Below, piece by piece: positions 52,395 to 63,600 of a stretch of DNA of 64,000 nucleotides (its first letter is position 1; each line of letters opens with the position of its first letter). This stretch comes from Tritrichomonas musculus (lineage: Eukaryota > Parabasalia > Tritrichomonadida > Tritrichomonadidae): contig JAPFFF010000062.1 of assembly GCA_039105265.1 (NCBI GenBank), forward strand, positions 496,001 to 560,000, in the 5' to 3' direction. The notes under the pieces are model-generated. The model was not told the origin of the DNA. It did not search any database and worked only from the letters and a program-made list of their open reading frames with translations. The translations under genes and the position numbers were made by a program.

Positions 52395-53822
52395 ATGGAA
52401 CAAATTGTTGAGTATGAAACACCTCAAAACTACTTAAAAAGATTGCTAAAACATGATGATAGTGATGACTTCCGTATAATCATTGATTTGACTCAAAACA
52501 ACCAAAAAGAAAATTCGAAAGGAAGACAACAAGAGAAAAAATACATATTTAATACAACAATGAACAAAGCGCGAGTGGTTTCAAGAAAAATTGATGAAGC
52601 CTATCAAGTTGACCCAACAATTAGCGAGTATTCAGTTAATATTCCAAAAGAAACGATTCCAAAAATGGAGAATGTGAGCCATGAGGCAGTTGAAGAAATC
52701 CTTCAAACATTAATTAAATCCACGATTGCTCCAGTCCAAATCAAGAAATCCCAACAGGATTCATATTCCATAATAACCGCCATTCTTAACGGCCATTCAG
52801 ACAGGGAGTCAGGACTGAAATATGAAATCAAGAACGAAGACGAAGCCATTTCACTTCTGTCTACTGAATTTCATTACCAATCAATTGAATACTTATCTGG
52901 TCACATCATTGAATTCCTCACCAAGACGGACCTTAGAAACATTGAAGAAGGGATCATTAACGACATCATTGACGCGTTCATATCAGGGCGCCACGAAGGC
53001 GACAAAGAAGGAGGCGAAGACGGTGCCATTCAAATCTTCGAAATTCTGAAATCGAAGGAAGAACCGAGAATCGCGATGCGCTTCCTCCTTTCGCTCGACA
53101 TTGAAGAATACAACGATGACATGATTGAATACATATATGGTCACCTTGATGATGAAGTGATAGAAAGTGAAGCATCGCGCGTCATTTTCACTCTTCGGTG
53201 TCACTTTTTGAAAATACTCGAATCATGCCGAGGCAAAAACAAAAGCAAGAACAAGGGAAGAGAAATCAAAGAATGCGCGTATAAAGGAAATCAACTGTCG
53301 GGCATCATTGACTACCTCCAGAGAAAGAATGGCACCGACCTCGAAGCCAAAAACATTCTGAAGCTTTCAGGCGGAGGATTTCCTCATTCTTCATGGCCAA
53401 TCACCAACCTGATCAAGTACAATTCAAACAACATAAACAGTGAGTACTATTTTAATTATAATTCTGATATTCCAGGCCCGAGTGATGGATGGATTGAATT
53501 TGACTTTGGAAACCGAACAGTCAATTTGACATCCTACACAATTAGAATCTGGAATGGTGACTTCAATCCGAAATCATGGCGAATTGTTGGCTCGAACGAT
53601 CATGAAGAGTGGGAAGTCGTTGACCACCGAGTGAACAGCTCAGAACTGATAAGTCACGGCGTTCAGCATCGATTTGAAAACACCAAAACTGATAACTATT
53701 ATCGCTACATTCGATACATTCAAGAAGAAGTGTGGAATAATGATTCTGGATGCAATTCATGCATTGTCTTGACACGCATTGAATTCTTTGGATCAATTTC
53801 TTCTCCAAAATCACAAATTTAA
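52395..53822 (+). CDS. F5/8-type C (discoidin-like) domain protein, intracellular trichomonad family
   Basis: 475 residues from the ATG at 52395 (an in-frame TTG further upstream is not convincing). The N-terminal ~320 residues are helical and charged, resembling the BTB/BACK-like bodies of related trichomonad proteins. Residues about 325-470 form an F5/8 type C beta-sandwich: NSNNINSEYYFNYNSD, DGWIEFDFGNRTVNLTSYTI, W..DFNPKSWRIVGSNDHEEWEVVD, FENTKTDNYYRYIRY and LTRIEFFGS. These domains bind sugars, lipids or proteins. There is no signal peptide, so it is probably cytoplasmic. The gene is intact and notably less AT-rich in its second half. Confidence 0.75.
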   Translation: MEQIVEYETPQNYLKRLLKHDDSDDFRIIIDLTQNNQKENSKGRQQEKKYIFNTTMNKARVVSRKIDEAYQVDPTISEYSVNIPKETIPKMENVSHEAVEEILQTLIKSTIAPVQIKKSQQDSYSIITAILNGHSDRESGLKYEIKNEDEAISLLSTEFHYQSIEYLSGHIIEFLTKTDLRNIEEGIINDIIDAFISGRHEGDKEGGEDGAIQIFEILKSKEEPRIAMRFLLSLDIEEYNDDMIEYIYGHLDDEVIESEASRVIFTLRCHFLKILESCRGKNKSKNKGREIKECAYKGNQLSGIIDYLQRKNGTDLEAKNILKLSGGGFPHSSWPITNLIKYNSNNINSEYYFNYNSDIPGPSDGWIEFDFGNRTVNLTSYTIRIWNGDFNPKSWRIVGSNDHEEWEVVDHRVNSSELISHGVQHRFENTKTDNYYRYIRYIQEEVWNNDSGCNSCIVLTRIEFFGSISSPKSQI

Positions 53823-53976
53823 AGGAAAATAAGATAATTTCAGATAAAAAAGTTTTAAATTAAATCTTATAATTTTATAAACAAGTAATGAAATTGTATT
53901 TTAGCTTTTATGATATTTAAACAAATCGAAAAGAAATATTTTTTTATTCACTGATACAAATCATATGCTTATGCTT

Positions 53977-54102
53977 TCAATCAAATGCGATTCCAAATCT
54001 TTTATAAAAGATTTCATTGATATATTTTATTGTTGAGACCAAACTAAAACTTTGTTTTTCAAATTCATTATTAATTTCGTCGGATGAATTAATTTTTTCT
54101 AC
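53977..54102 (-). pseudogene. 3'-end copy of the Sel1-kinase gene at the right edge
   Basis: The minus strand encodes SSDEINNEFEKQSFSLVSTI and continues to FGIAFD-stop, closely matching the C-terminal 45 residues of the gene ending at 60653 (SSDEINNKFENRSCSLVSKI ... FGITFD). Similarity also covers about 120 bases of 3' flank (53850-53976 versus 60540-60652). The rest of the gene is absent. A truncated duplicate. Confidence 0.75.
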
Positions 54103-54154
54103 CATATTGGATTATTGAAGGATATAAAAATAGTCAAAACGCCAGGATTTGATT

Positions 54155-54231
54155 GCATCGGATAAGCTTATCTGTCGCCACGATCCAGTTGCGATGGCCC
54201 AACAGAGGTAAGTTTTCTTCAAGAATACCTC
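54155..54231 (+). ncRNA. weak two-hairpin RNA candidate
   Basis: Less AT-rich than its flanks. CATCG...CGATG (54156-54196) encloses GATAAGCTTATC; a second stem GAGGTA...TACCTC (54205-54231) follows with TTCTT/AAGAA inside. The layout vaguely recalls an H/ACA guide RNA but H and ACA boxes are not convincing. Confidence 0.2.
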
Positions 54232-54793
54232 CAAAAGGTGAAATGTTGTAAAATTGAATAAAAATCAATTCAATCTCAATTTTTTGATTAATATAAATAC
54301 TACGAATTACCATAAAATTTGAATTATTTTTATATTTTTTAATATTAATATATTATTTATATATTAATAATTGAATAAAAAATAATTGTTTATCATTCAA
54401 TATTAAGGTTTATTAATTTTTGTTATATTGTTTTTTATATCACAATAATCCATAATATTTTTATTTTATTTATCTTATAGATTTAATTTATTTTATTATT
54501 ATATTAAATATATTTATATTTTTTAATTCTTTTATTATATTATTCTTAATGATATTTTATATTTTGGTTGAAATATAAAAAGATATATATATATTAATAC
54601 CTTTTCTTTAAAAAATTTTAAAAAACAAAAGTTACATTCTTATAGATTTCATATATTTATTTATATTAATTATTATTTAAATAGTTATATAAATCATATA
54701 AATCTTCTTTAAATATTGTATCTCAAAATATTTAGTAAGATATTCCTATTTGATTTTTTCTGAAAAAAAAAAAAACTCAAAAATCTTTTTAAC
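54232..54793. other. AT-rich intergenic
   Basis: Very AT-rich with no coding sequence; contains the promoter region of the next gene. Confidence 0.4.
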
Positions 54794-57700
54794 ATGCAAG
54801 GATTCATTCCTAAGAAAAACTCAACATCGAATATACCCCAAAACAAAGATAAACAATTGTATGTTCTCAATGATTTTATTCTGCAAAATAAAATTGGCTC
54901 TGGTTCATTTGGAAAAGTATATAAAGTTAAAGACAAGAAAACAGGAAAAATTTTAGTTGCCAAAATATCAATCAACAAAATTGAAAAAGATTCCACCAGC
55001 CAGCTTCATGACATTTCTCGGGAAGTTAATATCATCTCGAAATTAAATCATCCATCAATTCTCAAATTTATATTTTACAGTCCATTTGATTTTAAAAAGA
55101 AACCCAAACCAGTTATTATTACTGAATTCGCATCTAACGGCTCTTTAGATGAACTCATTAGAAAATCACAAAATTCAGCTTCATTTAATTTTGACATGAC
55201 TCATAAACTTATCATTATTTATGGCATTGCATCAGCGATGTCATATTTACATTCACATGACATTATTCACAGAGATTTGAAGCCAGACAACATTCTTCTT
55301 GATGATTTTTTGTTTCCAAAAGTTGCTGATTTTGGCCTTTCAAAAATTGCTCACAAAAATCAAGAATCAATGACGATGAAATCGATGTTTGGAGTTAAAG
55401 GAACACCAATTTATATATCACCTGAAATTTGGTCCAAAGCTGAATATAGCAAGCCAGGTGATGTTTACGCATTCAGCATTATCGTGTATGAAATTATGAC
55501 AAGCATAAAACCATTTGGAAACTTAAATTTCTTCATGCTTCCTTTGCAGATTACGAAAGGATATCGTCCTGATATAAGCATTCAAATACCAGAAGCTTAC
55601 GTGAATCTGATTCGTGATTGTTGGTCACAAGATCCATTGAAACGTCCTACATTTAACCAAATAATGGATCGACTTTTGAATGATCGTGGCTTCATTACTG
55701 AAGCTGTTAATGAATCTGACTATCTGAAATATGTCAGTTATATCAATGAATATAGAAGCTCATTTGATAAGACTAGAAATGTTTTTTACTTTGATTTATA
55801 CAGTAATTTTAATAAAGTCAAAGTTGTTGAAAATGAACACAATCAAATCATCATGAATTTAGATAAAACATTACTTTTTCCATACAAAGAATACGAGAAA
55901 TTGGATGATACAAGTAAGAAACTTGTTGATGAAGCAAAAGATGATCCAGAAAAACAGTTCTTGGTTGGAATTTCACTTATTGAAGGTCGCGAAAATTTCC
56001 AGCGAAATACAAAAATAGGTCTTAAATATCTGAAAAAATCAATTGAGAATGGATTCATTGAATCAATTGTCTATTATTGTGAAATGCTGATAAAAGGAAA
56101 TTTGATTCCACAAGATCTAAATAAAGCAATGAAAGTTACACAAAAAATGTTGGCGAACAATGAATCATACTGTTCATTTCTAATTGGACGAATAAATAAG
56201 AAAAAGAAAAATTATCATGAAGCCATCAGTCATTTCGAAAAGTCAATTAAAGCTGGAAATGATCATTCAATGTATGAATATGCTAAAATGCTTTACAAAG
56301 GGACTGGATTAACATTTAACAAAGAAAAAGCATTTGAATATTTTAAAAAAGCAATTGAGAAAGGCAATGTCAAAGCCATGTTTAGATATGGAAAAATATT
56401 GATAGAAGAAGAAGAAAAAGTAGAAGAAGGAAATGATTTCATTAAAATGTCAGCAGATAAAGGATATTCAAAAGCTTGCTATTATTATTCACTCGTATTA
56501 GCGAAAGATGAATTAAATAAAGAAGAATCAATTCGATATTTAAAAGAAGCTGCCAAAAAAGGACATGCTGCATCTATGTTAAAATATGCTCTTGAAATAT
56601 CAAAAGATCCAAATCACAAGGACGAATCTGTTTTCTTTTTGAAGAAATTAAGTGACGAAGGCAACCTTGAGTCCATGTTTCACTACGGAACAATGCTTTC
56701 CAAAGGCCAAGTTATTGAAATGAACAGGAAAGAAGCAGCTAAATATCTGAAAATTTCAGCTTATGGAGGAAACTCTGATGCGATGGCCAGTTATGGCGAT
56801 ATGCTTCTTTTAGGTGATGATATTCCAGTTGATAAAGAAGAAGCTCTTTCACTTTTCTTACGAGGGATTGAACTTGGTAATGGCCAAGCTATGAACAATT
56901 ACGGCTTCATGCTTGAGAATGGCAATGGAGTTGAAGTTAATAAAGAAGAAGCAATCAAATATTATAAAATGGGAATTGAGAAAGGAAATGGAAATGCAAT
57001 GTATAATTATGGTTTCATGCTTCAAATAGGCGATCATGTTCCAGTTAACAAAGAAGAAGCAATCAAATATTATAAAATGGCAATTGAGCAAGGAATTGAA
57101 TCAGCAATGAATGCTTATGCAACAATGCTTCAATATGGTGAAGGAGTTCTAGTTAATAAAGATGAAGCGATTAAATACTACAAAATGGCAATTAATAAAG
57201 GCAGTCAAATTGCATTAGCAAATTATATTAAAATGCTACAATATGAAGAAGATGCAGAATCAGAAAAAGAAGAATCTATTAACATTATCAAGCAAGCAAT
57301 TGACAGAGGTGATTTAGATGCGATGAATTTATATAGTAAAATGTTATACGAAGGAAAAATTATTCCAATGGACGAAGAAAAAGCATCGGTGTATGCAAAA
57401 ATGGCAGTTGAAAGAGGAAGTGTAGATGCAATGGTTAATTATGCATACTTTCTATCTAAAACTGATAAAAAATTATCATATAAATACTACAATATGGCAA
57501 TTGACAATGGGAGCACAAGAGCAATGCTTTCATATGCTAACGCTTTATTATCATCCGGAAATAAAGAAGAAGCAATTAAATATTTTAAAAAGGCCATTGA
57601 CGGTGGTAACACTAATGCTATGAATAGATATGCGGTAGTTTTATATAATGGTGAAGGTGGAGTTCCAATTGATAAGGAAGAAGCAGTCAAATATATAAAA

Positions 57701-60457
57701 ATGGGAGCTGATCATGGCAACCTCAATTCAATTCGCAATTATATAATTATTTTGCATAAAAAACCCTCACCAGATAAGCAAGAAGTGTTGAAATATTTGA
57801 AGATGGGAATAGATAGAGGTGATGATCAATGCATGAATAGATATTCAAAAATGTTATATGACGGTGAACTTATTGAATCAAATAAAGATGAAGTTGTCAA
57901 ATTTTTAAAAATGGCAATTAATCGTGGAAATACCATTGCAATGCTAAGTTATGGTCATCTGCTGTATGAAGGAGATGGAGTTGAAATGGATAAAGAAGAA
58001 GCAATTAAAATGTTTAAAATGGCAGCTGATCGAGGCAATAGTGAAGGTATGTATTATTTAGCTCAAGCTTTATATTACAAAGGCCAGATGGAAGAAGCAT
58101 TTAAATATTATAAAATGGCTGCAGATAATGGTCATGTTGAATCAATGATAACTTATGCAACTTCCACTTTCACTGGTAATGGAATTCAAGCAAATAGAGA
58201 AGAAGGAGAAAAATATTTTATGATGGCAATTGATAAAGGCAATGTTAAAGCTATGTATTATTATGCAGTTTTGTTATTCAAAATGGACAAAACTGAAGAA
58301 GCCCTCAAATATTTCATAAAAGGAGCAGAAAATGGTCATGTTGAATGCATGAAATATTGTGCAAAAATACTTTCTGAAGGAAATGGAGTTCCTCTAAATA
58401 AAGTTGACGCTCTTAAATACTTCAAAATGGCAGCAGACAATGGTGATGCTGATTCAATGAATAATTATGCTGAAATGATTTTCAAAGCTGATGGTGTTCC
58501 TATGAATAAAGAAGAAGGAATCAAGTATTTTCGCATGGCAGCTGAAAAAGGAGATACTAATGCATTATATAATTATGGTGAAATATTATTTAAAGGAAAT
58601 GGTATCATTAAAAATGAAAAAGAGGCAGTTGAATGCATTAAAAAGTCTGCTGAATTAGAAAATCCAAAAGCGATGTATTTTTATGCGACTCTTTTGGAGG
58701 AAGGTAAATATGTTGATCTTGATAAAGATTTAGCAATCAAGTATTACATTAAATCATCAAATCAAGGTAATGCTGATGCAATCCAGCGTTACAACAAAAT
58801 TTTGGACGATGATGAAAAGGCTTATCAAAATGACATGCATGCTCATAAAAGAAAAATTGAGAGAAGACGAAGTTTCAGCTCTATTGAAAAAGAAAAGTCT
58901 TCATTTTTCAGCAAACTTGATGAATCATGTCGACCATATTTTGTTGATGCTGAATTCGGCGATTCTACTTCTTCTTTTTATGTGGCTAAATCACTCATTG
59001 AAGGAAAAAACAATTTTCCTAAAAACAAAGAAATTGGCACCAAATATCTTGAGAAATCATGCAAGATTAAAAATGTCAAAGCAATAAAGTTTTATTTCAA
59101 AACCTTTAGAAAGAATTCAAAAATTGAACTAAATGAAATAAGCTCCATTCATGATAGTTCTTATATTAAACTTCATTTGGCAAATCTTATTTTGTCACAT
59201 GAATCATTTGATGTTGAAGTCCCAACATTTAGTCAAAGCATTAATTATAAACTTGTGAAAACATTGAGCAAAGAATCAGCAGACAACGGAAATTTGAAAG
59301 GAATGATTCTTTACGGCAATCTTTGTCTTAAGACGAAGAAGAACAAAATATGCGAAATCAGATGCGATTTCAAAGAAGCATACAAGTACATTAAACGTGC
59401 ATCTGACATTGGTGATGGAGAAGCACTGCTAATTTATGCTAATTTCCTGAATAATGGAATTGGATGTGTAAAGAAAGATCTTACTGAAGTAGTGAAATAT
59501 TACAAAAAATCGTATGATAAAGGCAATCTCGGTGGCTGTGCATATTATGGCAGTTCATTGATTGAAGGTGAAGGAGGACTTCAAAAAGATATTACAGAAG
59601 GTCTTCGCCTTATTAAGTATTCACTTGATCACAATAATCCATTTGGAATTAATTTGTATTCATATTACTTATATAAGGGATTGCCGAATTTGGAAGCGAA
59701 TAAAGAATTGTCGATTCATTATATGAAAAAGGCAGCAAGCATGGGAGTTGCAATTGCAATCAGCAATGTTGGATTTTATTATACTGAATGTCACGATCAA
59801 AAAGAAGCCATTAAATATTTATCGAGGGCAGTTGAAGAAGGATCATCACTGGCCGCGAGAAATCTCGCTGATTTGCTGATTGAAGGCGATGAAAAATCTG
59901 GAATCAAACCAGATTTCCAACAAGGAATGAAATATCTGAAATTTGCATCAGACAATGATGATGTTGATTCAATTTATCTGTTTTCTAAGAACATTGCAAT
60001 GAAAGAGAGCACAGATGAAGAGCTTGCAGAAATGGAGAAATACTTGCAAAAAGGAGTCCATTTGAAAGATGTTGATGTGATTGCACTTTATGCAAATATC
60101 CTCTCAAGAAATACAATTTTGCCTCAAGATAAAGTGAAGGCTGCAAGATACTATAAAATGTCTGCAGATCTTGGACATGGTTATGGTTATGGAATGAATA
60201 TGTACGCAGATTGCCTTTCTTCTGGTTTCGGTGTTGAGAAAAATCGGAACGAAGCACTTAAATATTACAAAATGTCAGCAGACATTGGCAACCAGGAAGG
60301 GATGGTTAAGTATGCATCATTGCTGTCTAAAGGAGAAAGTGGTTCTTTTGATGAAAAAGAAGTGATTAAATATTATAAAATGGCTCTTGAAATAGGTGAA
60401 AATGAAGGCATTGATTTAACTGAAGCCAAAAAATACATAACAATGGTAAGCCAATAA
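54794..60457 (+). CDS. protein kinase with a giant Sel1-repeat array
   Basis: 1887 residues. The kinase domain (about 28-305) is complete: GSGSFGKV (35-42), AK lysine (near 57), HPSIL, IIHRDLKPDNILL (158-170), ADFGLSK (178-184), GTPIYISPE, GDVYAFSIIVYE and KRPTFNQI. After a linker, about 40 Sel1/TPR-like repeats of ~36 residues fill residues 385-1360 and again 1400-1880 (AMxxYAxMLxxGxGVxxNKEEAIKYYKMAxxxG), broken by a charged segment at about 1350-1400 (RKIERRRSF). After it comes a second motif set resembling the start of the first block (FVDAEFGDSTSSFYVAKSLIEG versus ...DPEKQFLVGISLIEG), so the whole array was probably duplicated once. Sel1 arrays form superhelical protein-binding scaffolds. 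Catalytic residues are all present. Substrate unknown. Confidence 0.88.
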   Translation: MQGFIPKKNSTSNIPQNKDKQLYVLNDFILQNKIGSGSFGKVYKVKDKKTGKILVAKISINKIEKDSTSQLHDISREVNIISKLNHPSILKFIFYSPFDFKKKPKPVIITEFASNGSLDELIRKSQNSASFNFDMTHKLIIIYGIASAMSYLHSHDIIHRDLKPDNILLDDFLFPKVADFGLSKIAHKNQESMTMKSMFGVKGTPIYISPEIWSKAEYSKPGDVYAFSIIVYEIMTSIKPFGNLNFFMLPLQITKGYRPDISIQIPEAYVNLIRDCWSQDPLKRPTFNQIMDRLLNDRGFITEAVNESDYLKYVSYINEYRSSFDKTRNVFYFDLYSNFNKVKVVENEHNQIIMNLDKTLLFPYKEYEKLDDTSKKLVDEAKDDPEKQFLVGISLIEGRENFQRNTKIGLKYLKKSIENGFIESIVYYCEMLIKGNLIPQDLNKAMKVTQKMLANNESYCSFLIGRINKKKKNYHEAISHFEKSIKAGNDHSMYEYAKMLYKGTGLTFNKEKAFEYFKKAIEKGNVKAMFRYGKILIEEEEKVEEGNDFIKMSADKGYSKACYYYSLVLAKDELNKEESIRYLKEAAKKGHAASMLKYALEISKDPNHKDESVFFLKKLSDEGNLESMFHYGTMLSKGQVIEMNRKEAAKYLKISAYGGNSDAMASYGDMLLLGDDIPVDKEEALSLFLRGIELGNGQAMNNYGFMLENGNGVEVNKEEAIKYYKMGIEKGNGNAMYNYGFMLQIGDHVPVNKEEAIKYYKMAIEQGIESAMNAYATMLQYGEGVLVNKDEAIKYYKMAINKGSQIALANYIKMLQYEEDAESEKEESINIIKQAIDRGDLDAMNLYSKMLYEGKIIPMDEEKASVYAKMAVERGSVDAMVNYAYFLSKTDKKLSYKYYNMAIDNGSTRAMLSYANALLSSGNKEEAIKYFKKAIDGGNTNAMNRYAVVLYNGEGGVPIDKEEAVKYIKMGADHGNLNSIRNYIIILHKKPSPDKQEVLKYLKMGIDRGDDQCMNRYSKMLYDGELIESNKDEVVKFLKMAINRGNTIAMLSYGHLLYEGDGVEMDKEEAIKMFKMAADRGNSEGMYYLAQALYYKGQMEEAFKYYKMAADNGHVESMITYATSTFTGNGIQANREEGEKYFMMAIDKGNVKAMYYYAVLLFKMDKTEEALKYFIKGAENGHVECMKYCAKILSEGNGVPLNKVDALKYFKMAADNGDADSMNNYAEMIFKADGVPMNKEEGIKYFRMAAEKGDTNALYNYGEILFKGNGIIKNEKEAVECIKKSAELENPKAMYFYATLLEEGKYVDLDKDLAIKYYIKSSNQGNADAIQRYNKILDDDEKAYQNDMHAHKRKIERRRSFSSIEKEKSSFFSKLDESCRPYFVDAEFGDSTSSFYVAKSLIEGKNNFPKNKEIGTKYLEKSCKIKNVKAIKFYFKTFRKNSKIELNEISSIHDSSYIKLHLANLILSHESFDVEVPTFSQSINYKLVKTLSKESADNGNLKGMILYGNLCLKTKKNKICEIRCDFKEAYKYIKRASDIGDGEALLIYANFLNNGIGCVKKDLTEVVKYYKKSYDKGNLGGCAYYGSSLIEGEGGLQKDITEGLRLIKYSLDHNNPFGINLYSYYLYKGLPNLEANKELSIHYMKKAASMGVAIAISNVGFYYTECHDQKEAIKYLSRAVEEGSSLAARNLADLLIEGDEKSGIKPDFQQGMKYLKFASDNDDVDSIYLFSKNIAMKESTDEELAEMEKYLQKGVHLKDVDVIALYANILSRNTILPQDKVKAARYYKMSADLGHGYGYGMNMYADCLSSGFGVEKNRNEALKYYKMSADIGNQEGMVKYASLLSKGESGSFDEKEVIKYYKMALEIGENEGIDLTEAKKYITMVSQ

Positions 60458-60652
60458 GTATATAGGAATAAGATTTAAAAAAAGAAAAATTTATTTATTT
60501 TAATAAAAATTCTTATAGTTTAATGATCATTTACTTTATAAAAAAAGTTTAAATTAAATCATATAATTTTATAAACTAATAATGAAATTGTACAAATCGA
60601 AAAGAAATTACTTTTTTCGTTTTTGTTTTAATTCAATATTATGTTTATTCTT
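60458..60652. other. short convergent intergenic region
   Basis: Lies between convergent Sel1-kinase genes; its right part is duplicated at 53850-53976. Confidence 0.5.
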
Positions 60653-63600
60653 TCAATCAAATGTAATTCCAAATCCTTCATAAAAGATTTCATTGATATC
60701 TTTTATTTTTGAGACCAAACTGCAACTTCGATTTTCAAATTTATTATTAATTTCATCAGATGAATATATTTTTCCATCTATGATTATAAAGTCAGTTCTA
60801 CGTAATTTTAAATATTGATTTTCCAAAGAAAAATTATGAATTAACAAGTTAGTTTGGATTTTTTTGTGCCAATCTAATATTTGTTGGACATTTTCTGTAT
60901 TTATATAGATTTCCTTCAGCTTTTTCTCTATTTGTTCTTGGTCAACCATATTCATATTTTTTGTTAATAGAAAACATAGAAGTATTTTTGCTGGATAAAA
61001 TGATTCTTTTGATGATTTTATCAATAAATCAATAATAATATTATTATACTCTCCATTTTCCTCATCTAAATAAATATTTGCTAAATTATACATTTCCAAA
61101 AAAGCATCATCATTATTCAGCTTGATAGCTTCTAATAAATATTCTTTCGACATGTATATGTTTTTTTGTATAATATTTCCAAAGCCATTTTTGTATATAA
61201 TAGCCAAATTGTTTTTAGCATAAGATTCATTAAATGAAGATGCTTCTTTATAAAAATGAACTGCTTTTTCAATGTCTTTTTTGATATATTTTCCTTCATG
61301 ATAAATAAATCCAAGTTGTAAGCATGCATAGTTATTATAATTTTTAGCTGAGAGAGATAAAAAATAAATTGCCTTTTTTATATTACGTGGAATATATTTT
61401 CCTTCATAATAAATGATTCCAAGATCATACTGAGCTCTTGAATCGTTTTGTTCAGCTGAAAGTTTTAAGTAATGAATAGCCTTTTTTATATCTCTTTTTA
61501 CATATATATTATTATAATACATTTCTCCTAAAAAACATTGAGCAAATAATTCTCCATTATCTGCAGCTTTTTGGTAATAACTAATTCCTTTTGCTATATC
61601 ACGCGTGACTAATACACCTTCAGTATAAATATATCCGAGAATTCTTTGTGCTTCTCTATGATTTTGGTTTGCTGCAAGAGTGAAATAATTAATTGCTTTG
61701 TTTGCATCTCGTTTAATGTATTTATTATTATAATAAAGTATTCCTAAATTGAATTGTCCTTGAGAACTATTTTGATTTGATGCAAGACGTGAATAATGAA
61801 TAGCTTTCGGTATATCACGTGTTATATATATACCTTCATAATAAAATTTACTAATCATCAATTGTGCCTGTATATTATTATGTTTAGCGGCTTTTTCCAA
61901 ATAATAAATTGACTTTTCAATATTTCTTGGAACAAATTTGTTTTCATAGAATATTACCCCAAGAATTACATGTGCGTGTACAAAATCTTGTTTTGATGAA
62001 AGCTCAAAATATTTAATAGCCATATTAATATCTCTTGAAATATATTTATTATCATAATATAAAATCCCTAAATTATAGAGAGCTCTTTCATTATTTTTAT
62101 TTGCAGCTAATTGAAAATAATGAATTGCTTTTTTAATATCTTGAGGAATATCAACACCATCCAAATAAATACAGCCAACAATAAATTGTGAATATGTATG
62201 ATCCGCATTTGCTGCTAATAGATAATATTGAAATGCTTTTTTGACATCTAATTTCGCATGTATCCCTTGTGTATAAATGATACCAATATTATAGAAAGCA
62301 TCAGGATTATTTTGATCTGCAGCAAGTTTCAAATAATGAAATGCCAAATCGATATCTTGCTTGATATATTCAGCCTTATAATATATATTGAAAAGTTCAA
62401 ATTGAGCTTCACTATTGTTTTGATTAGCTGCAAGTGTAAAATAATAAATAGCTTTTTGTATGTCTTTTATTTCATTATCATTATTATAATAAATATCACC
62501 AAGAAGATATTGTGCTTTTGGATGATTTTGATCTGCAGCTAATGTTAAATATTTGATTGCCTTTCTTATTTCATATAGACAATATTCTCCTTCCAAAAAA
62601 ATACTACCAAGAACATATTGAGCTTCTATATGATTTTGATCAGCGGCTAAAGTAATGTATTGAATAGCTTTATCTATATTCTGTTGAACATATTTTCCTT
62701 TTAAATATAAATCACCAAGACTATATTGTGATTCTATGTGATTTTGATCTGCTGCCAATGTTAAATTTCTGATGCCTTCATTGATATCTTGTTTGATATT
62801 TTCTCCATTCAAATATATTATCCCAAGAATATATAAAGCCTCCAAATGATTTTGTTTTGCAGCTAGTGTCAAATAATGAACTGCCTTATTCATATTTTGG
62901 CATATATCCTCATTATTATAAAATATGAATCCAAGATTAAACTGGGCACTTGTGTGATTTTGATTAGCAGCTTTTTCAAAAAAATATATTGCTTTATTGA
63001 CATCTTTTCTGATATGTTTTCCTTCATAAAATAAAGAACCTAGAATATATTGTGAATTTGGTTCATTTTGATCAGCAGCTCTTTCAAAATAATATAGAGC
63101 TTTGTCTACGTCATATTTTACGCCAATTCCGAGTATAAACATATTTCCCAAATTACAAAAGGCTCTTGGAAAATTATTATTTCCAGCAAGTTCTAAATAA
63201 TATATTGTTTTTTTTATATCTGTATTGATATATATCATGCCGAGATCTAACTGAGCAGGTGCAAAGTTTTGGTTAGCTGAAAGCGTGAAATAATGAATTG
63301 CTTTATCCATATCAATATCAACATAATTGATACCAGAATAAATAACGCCAAGATTGTATTGAGCTGTACGGTCATTTAGTTTTGCTGCAATAGTTAAATA
63401 TTTTATTGCTTTATTTATATCAGATTGAACTATAATTCCTTGAGAATAAATTTCTCCAAGAAAACATAATGATTTTATATAGTTTTTCTCAGCCGATAAT
63501 GTAAAATATTGTATCACTTTATTTAAATCCTTACCAAAGTATTTGCCTTTCAAATAAAATTTCCCAAGCTTGTATAATGAATAAAAATGCTTGAATTCTG

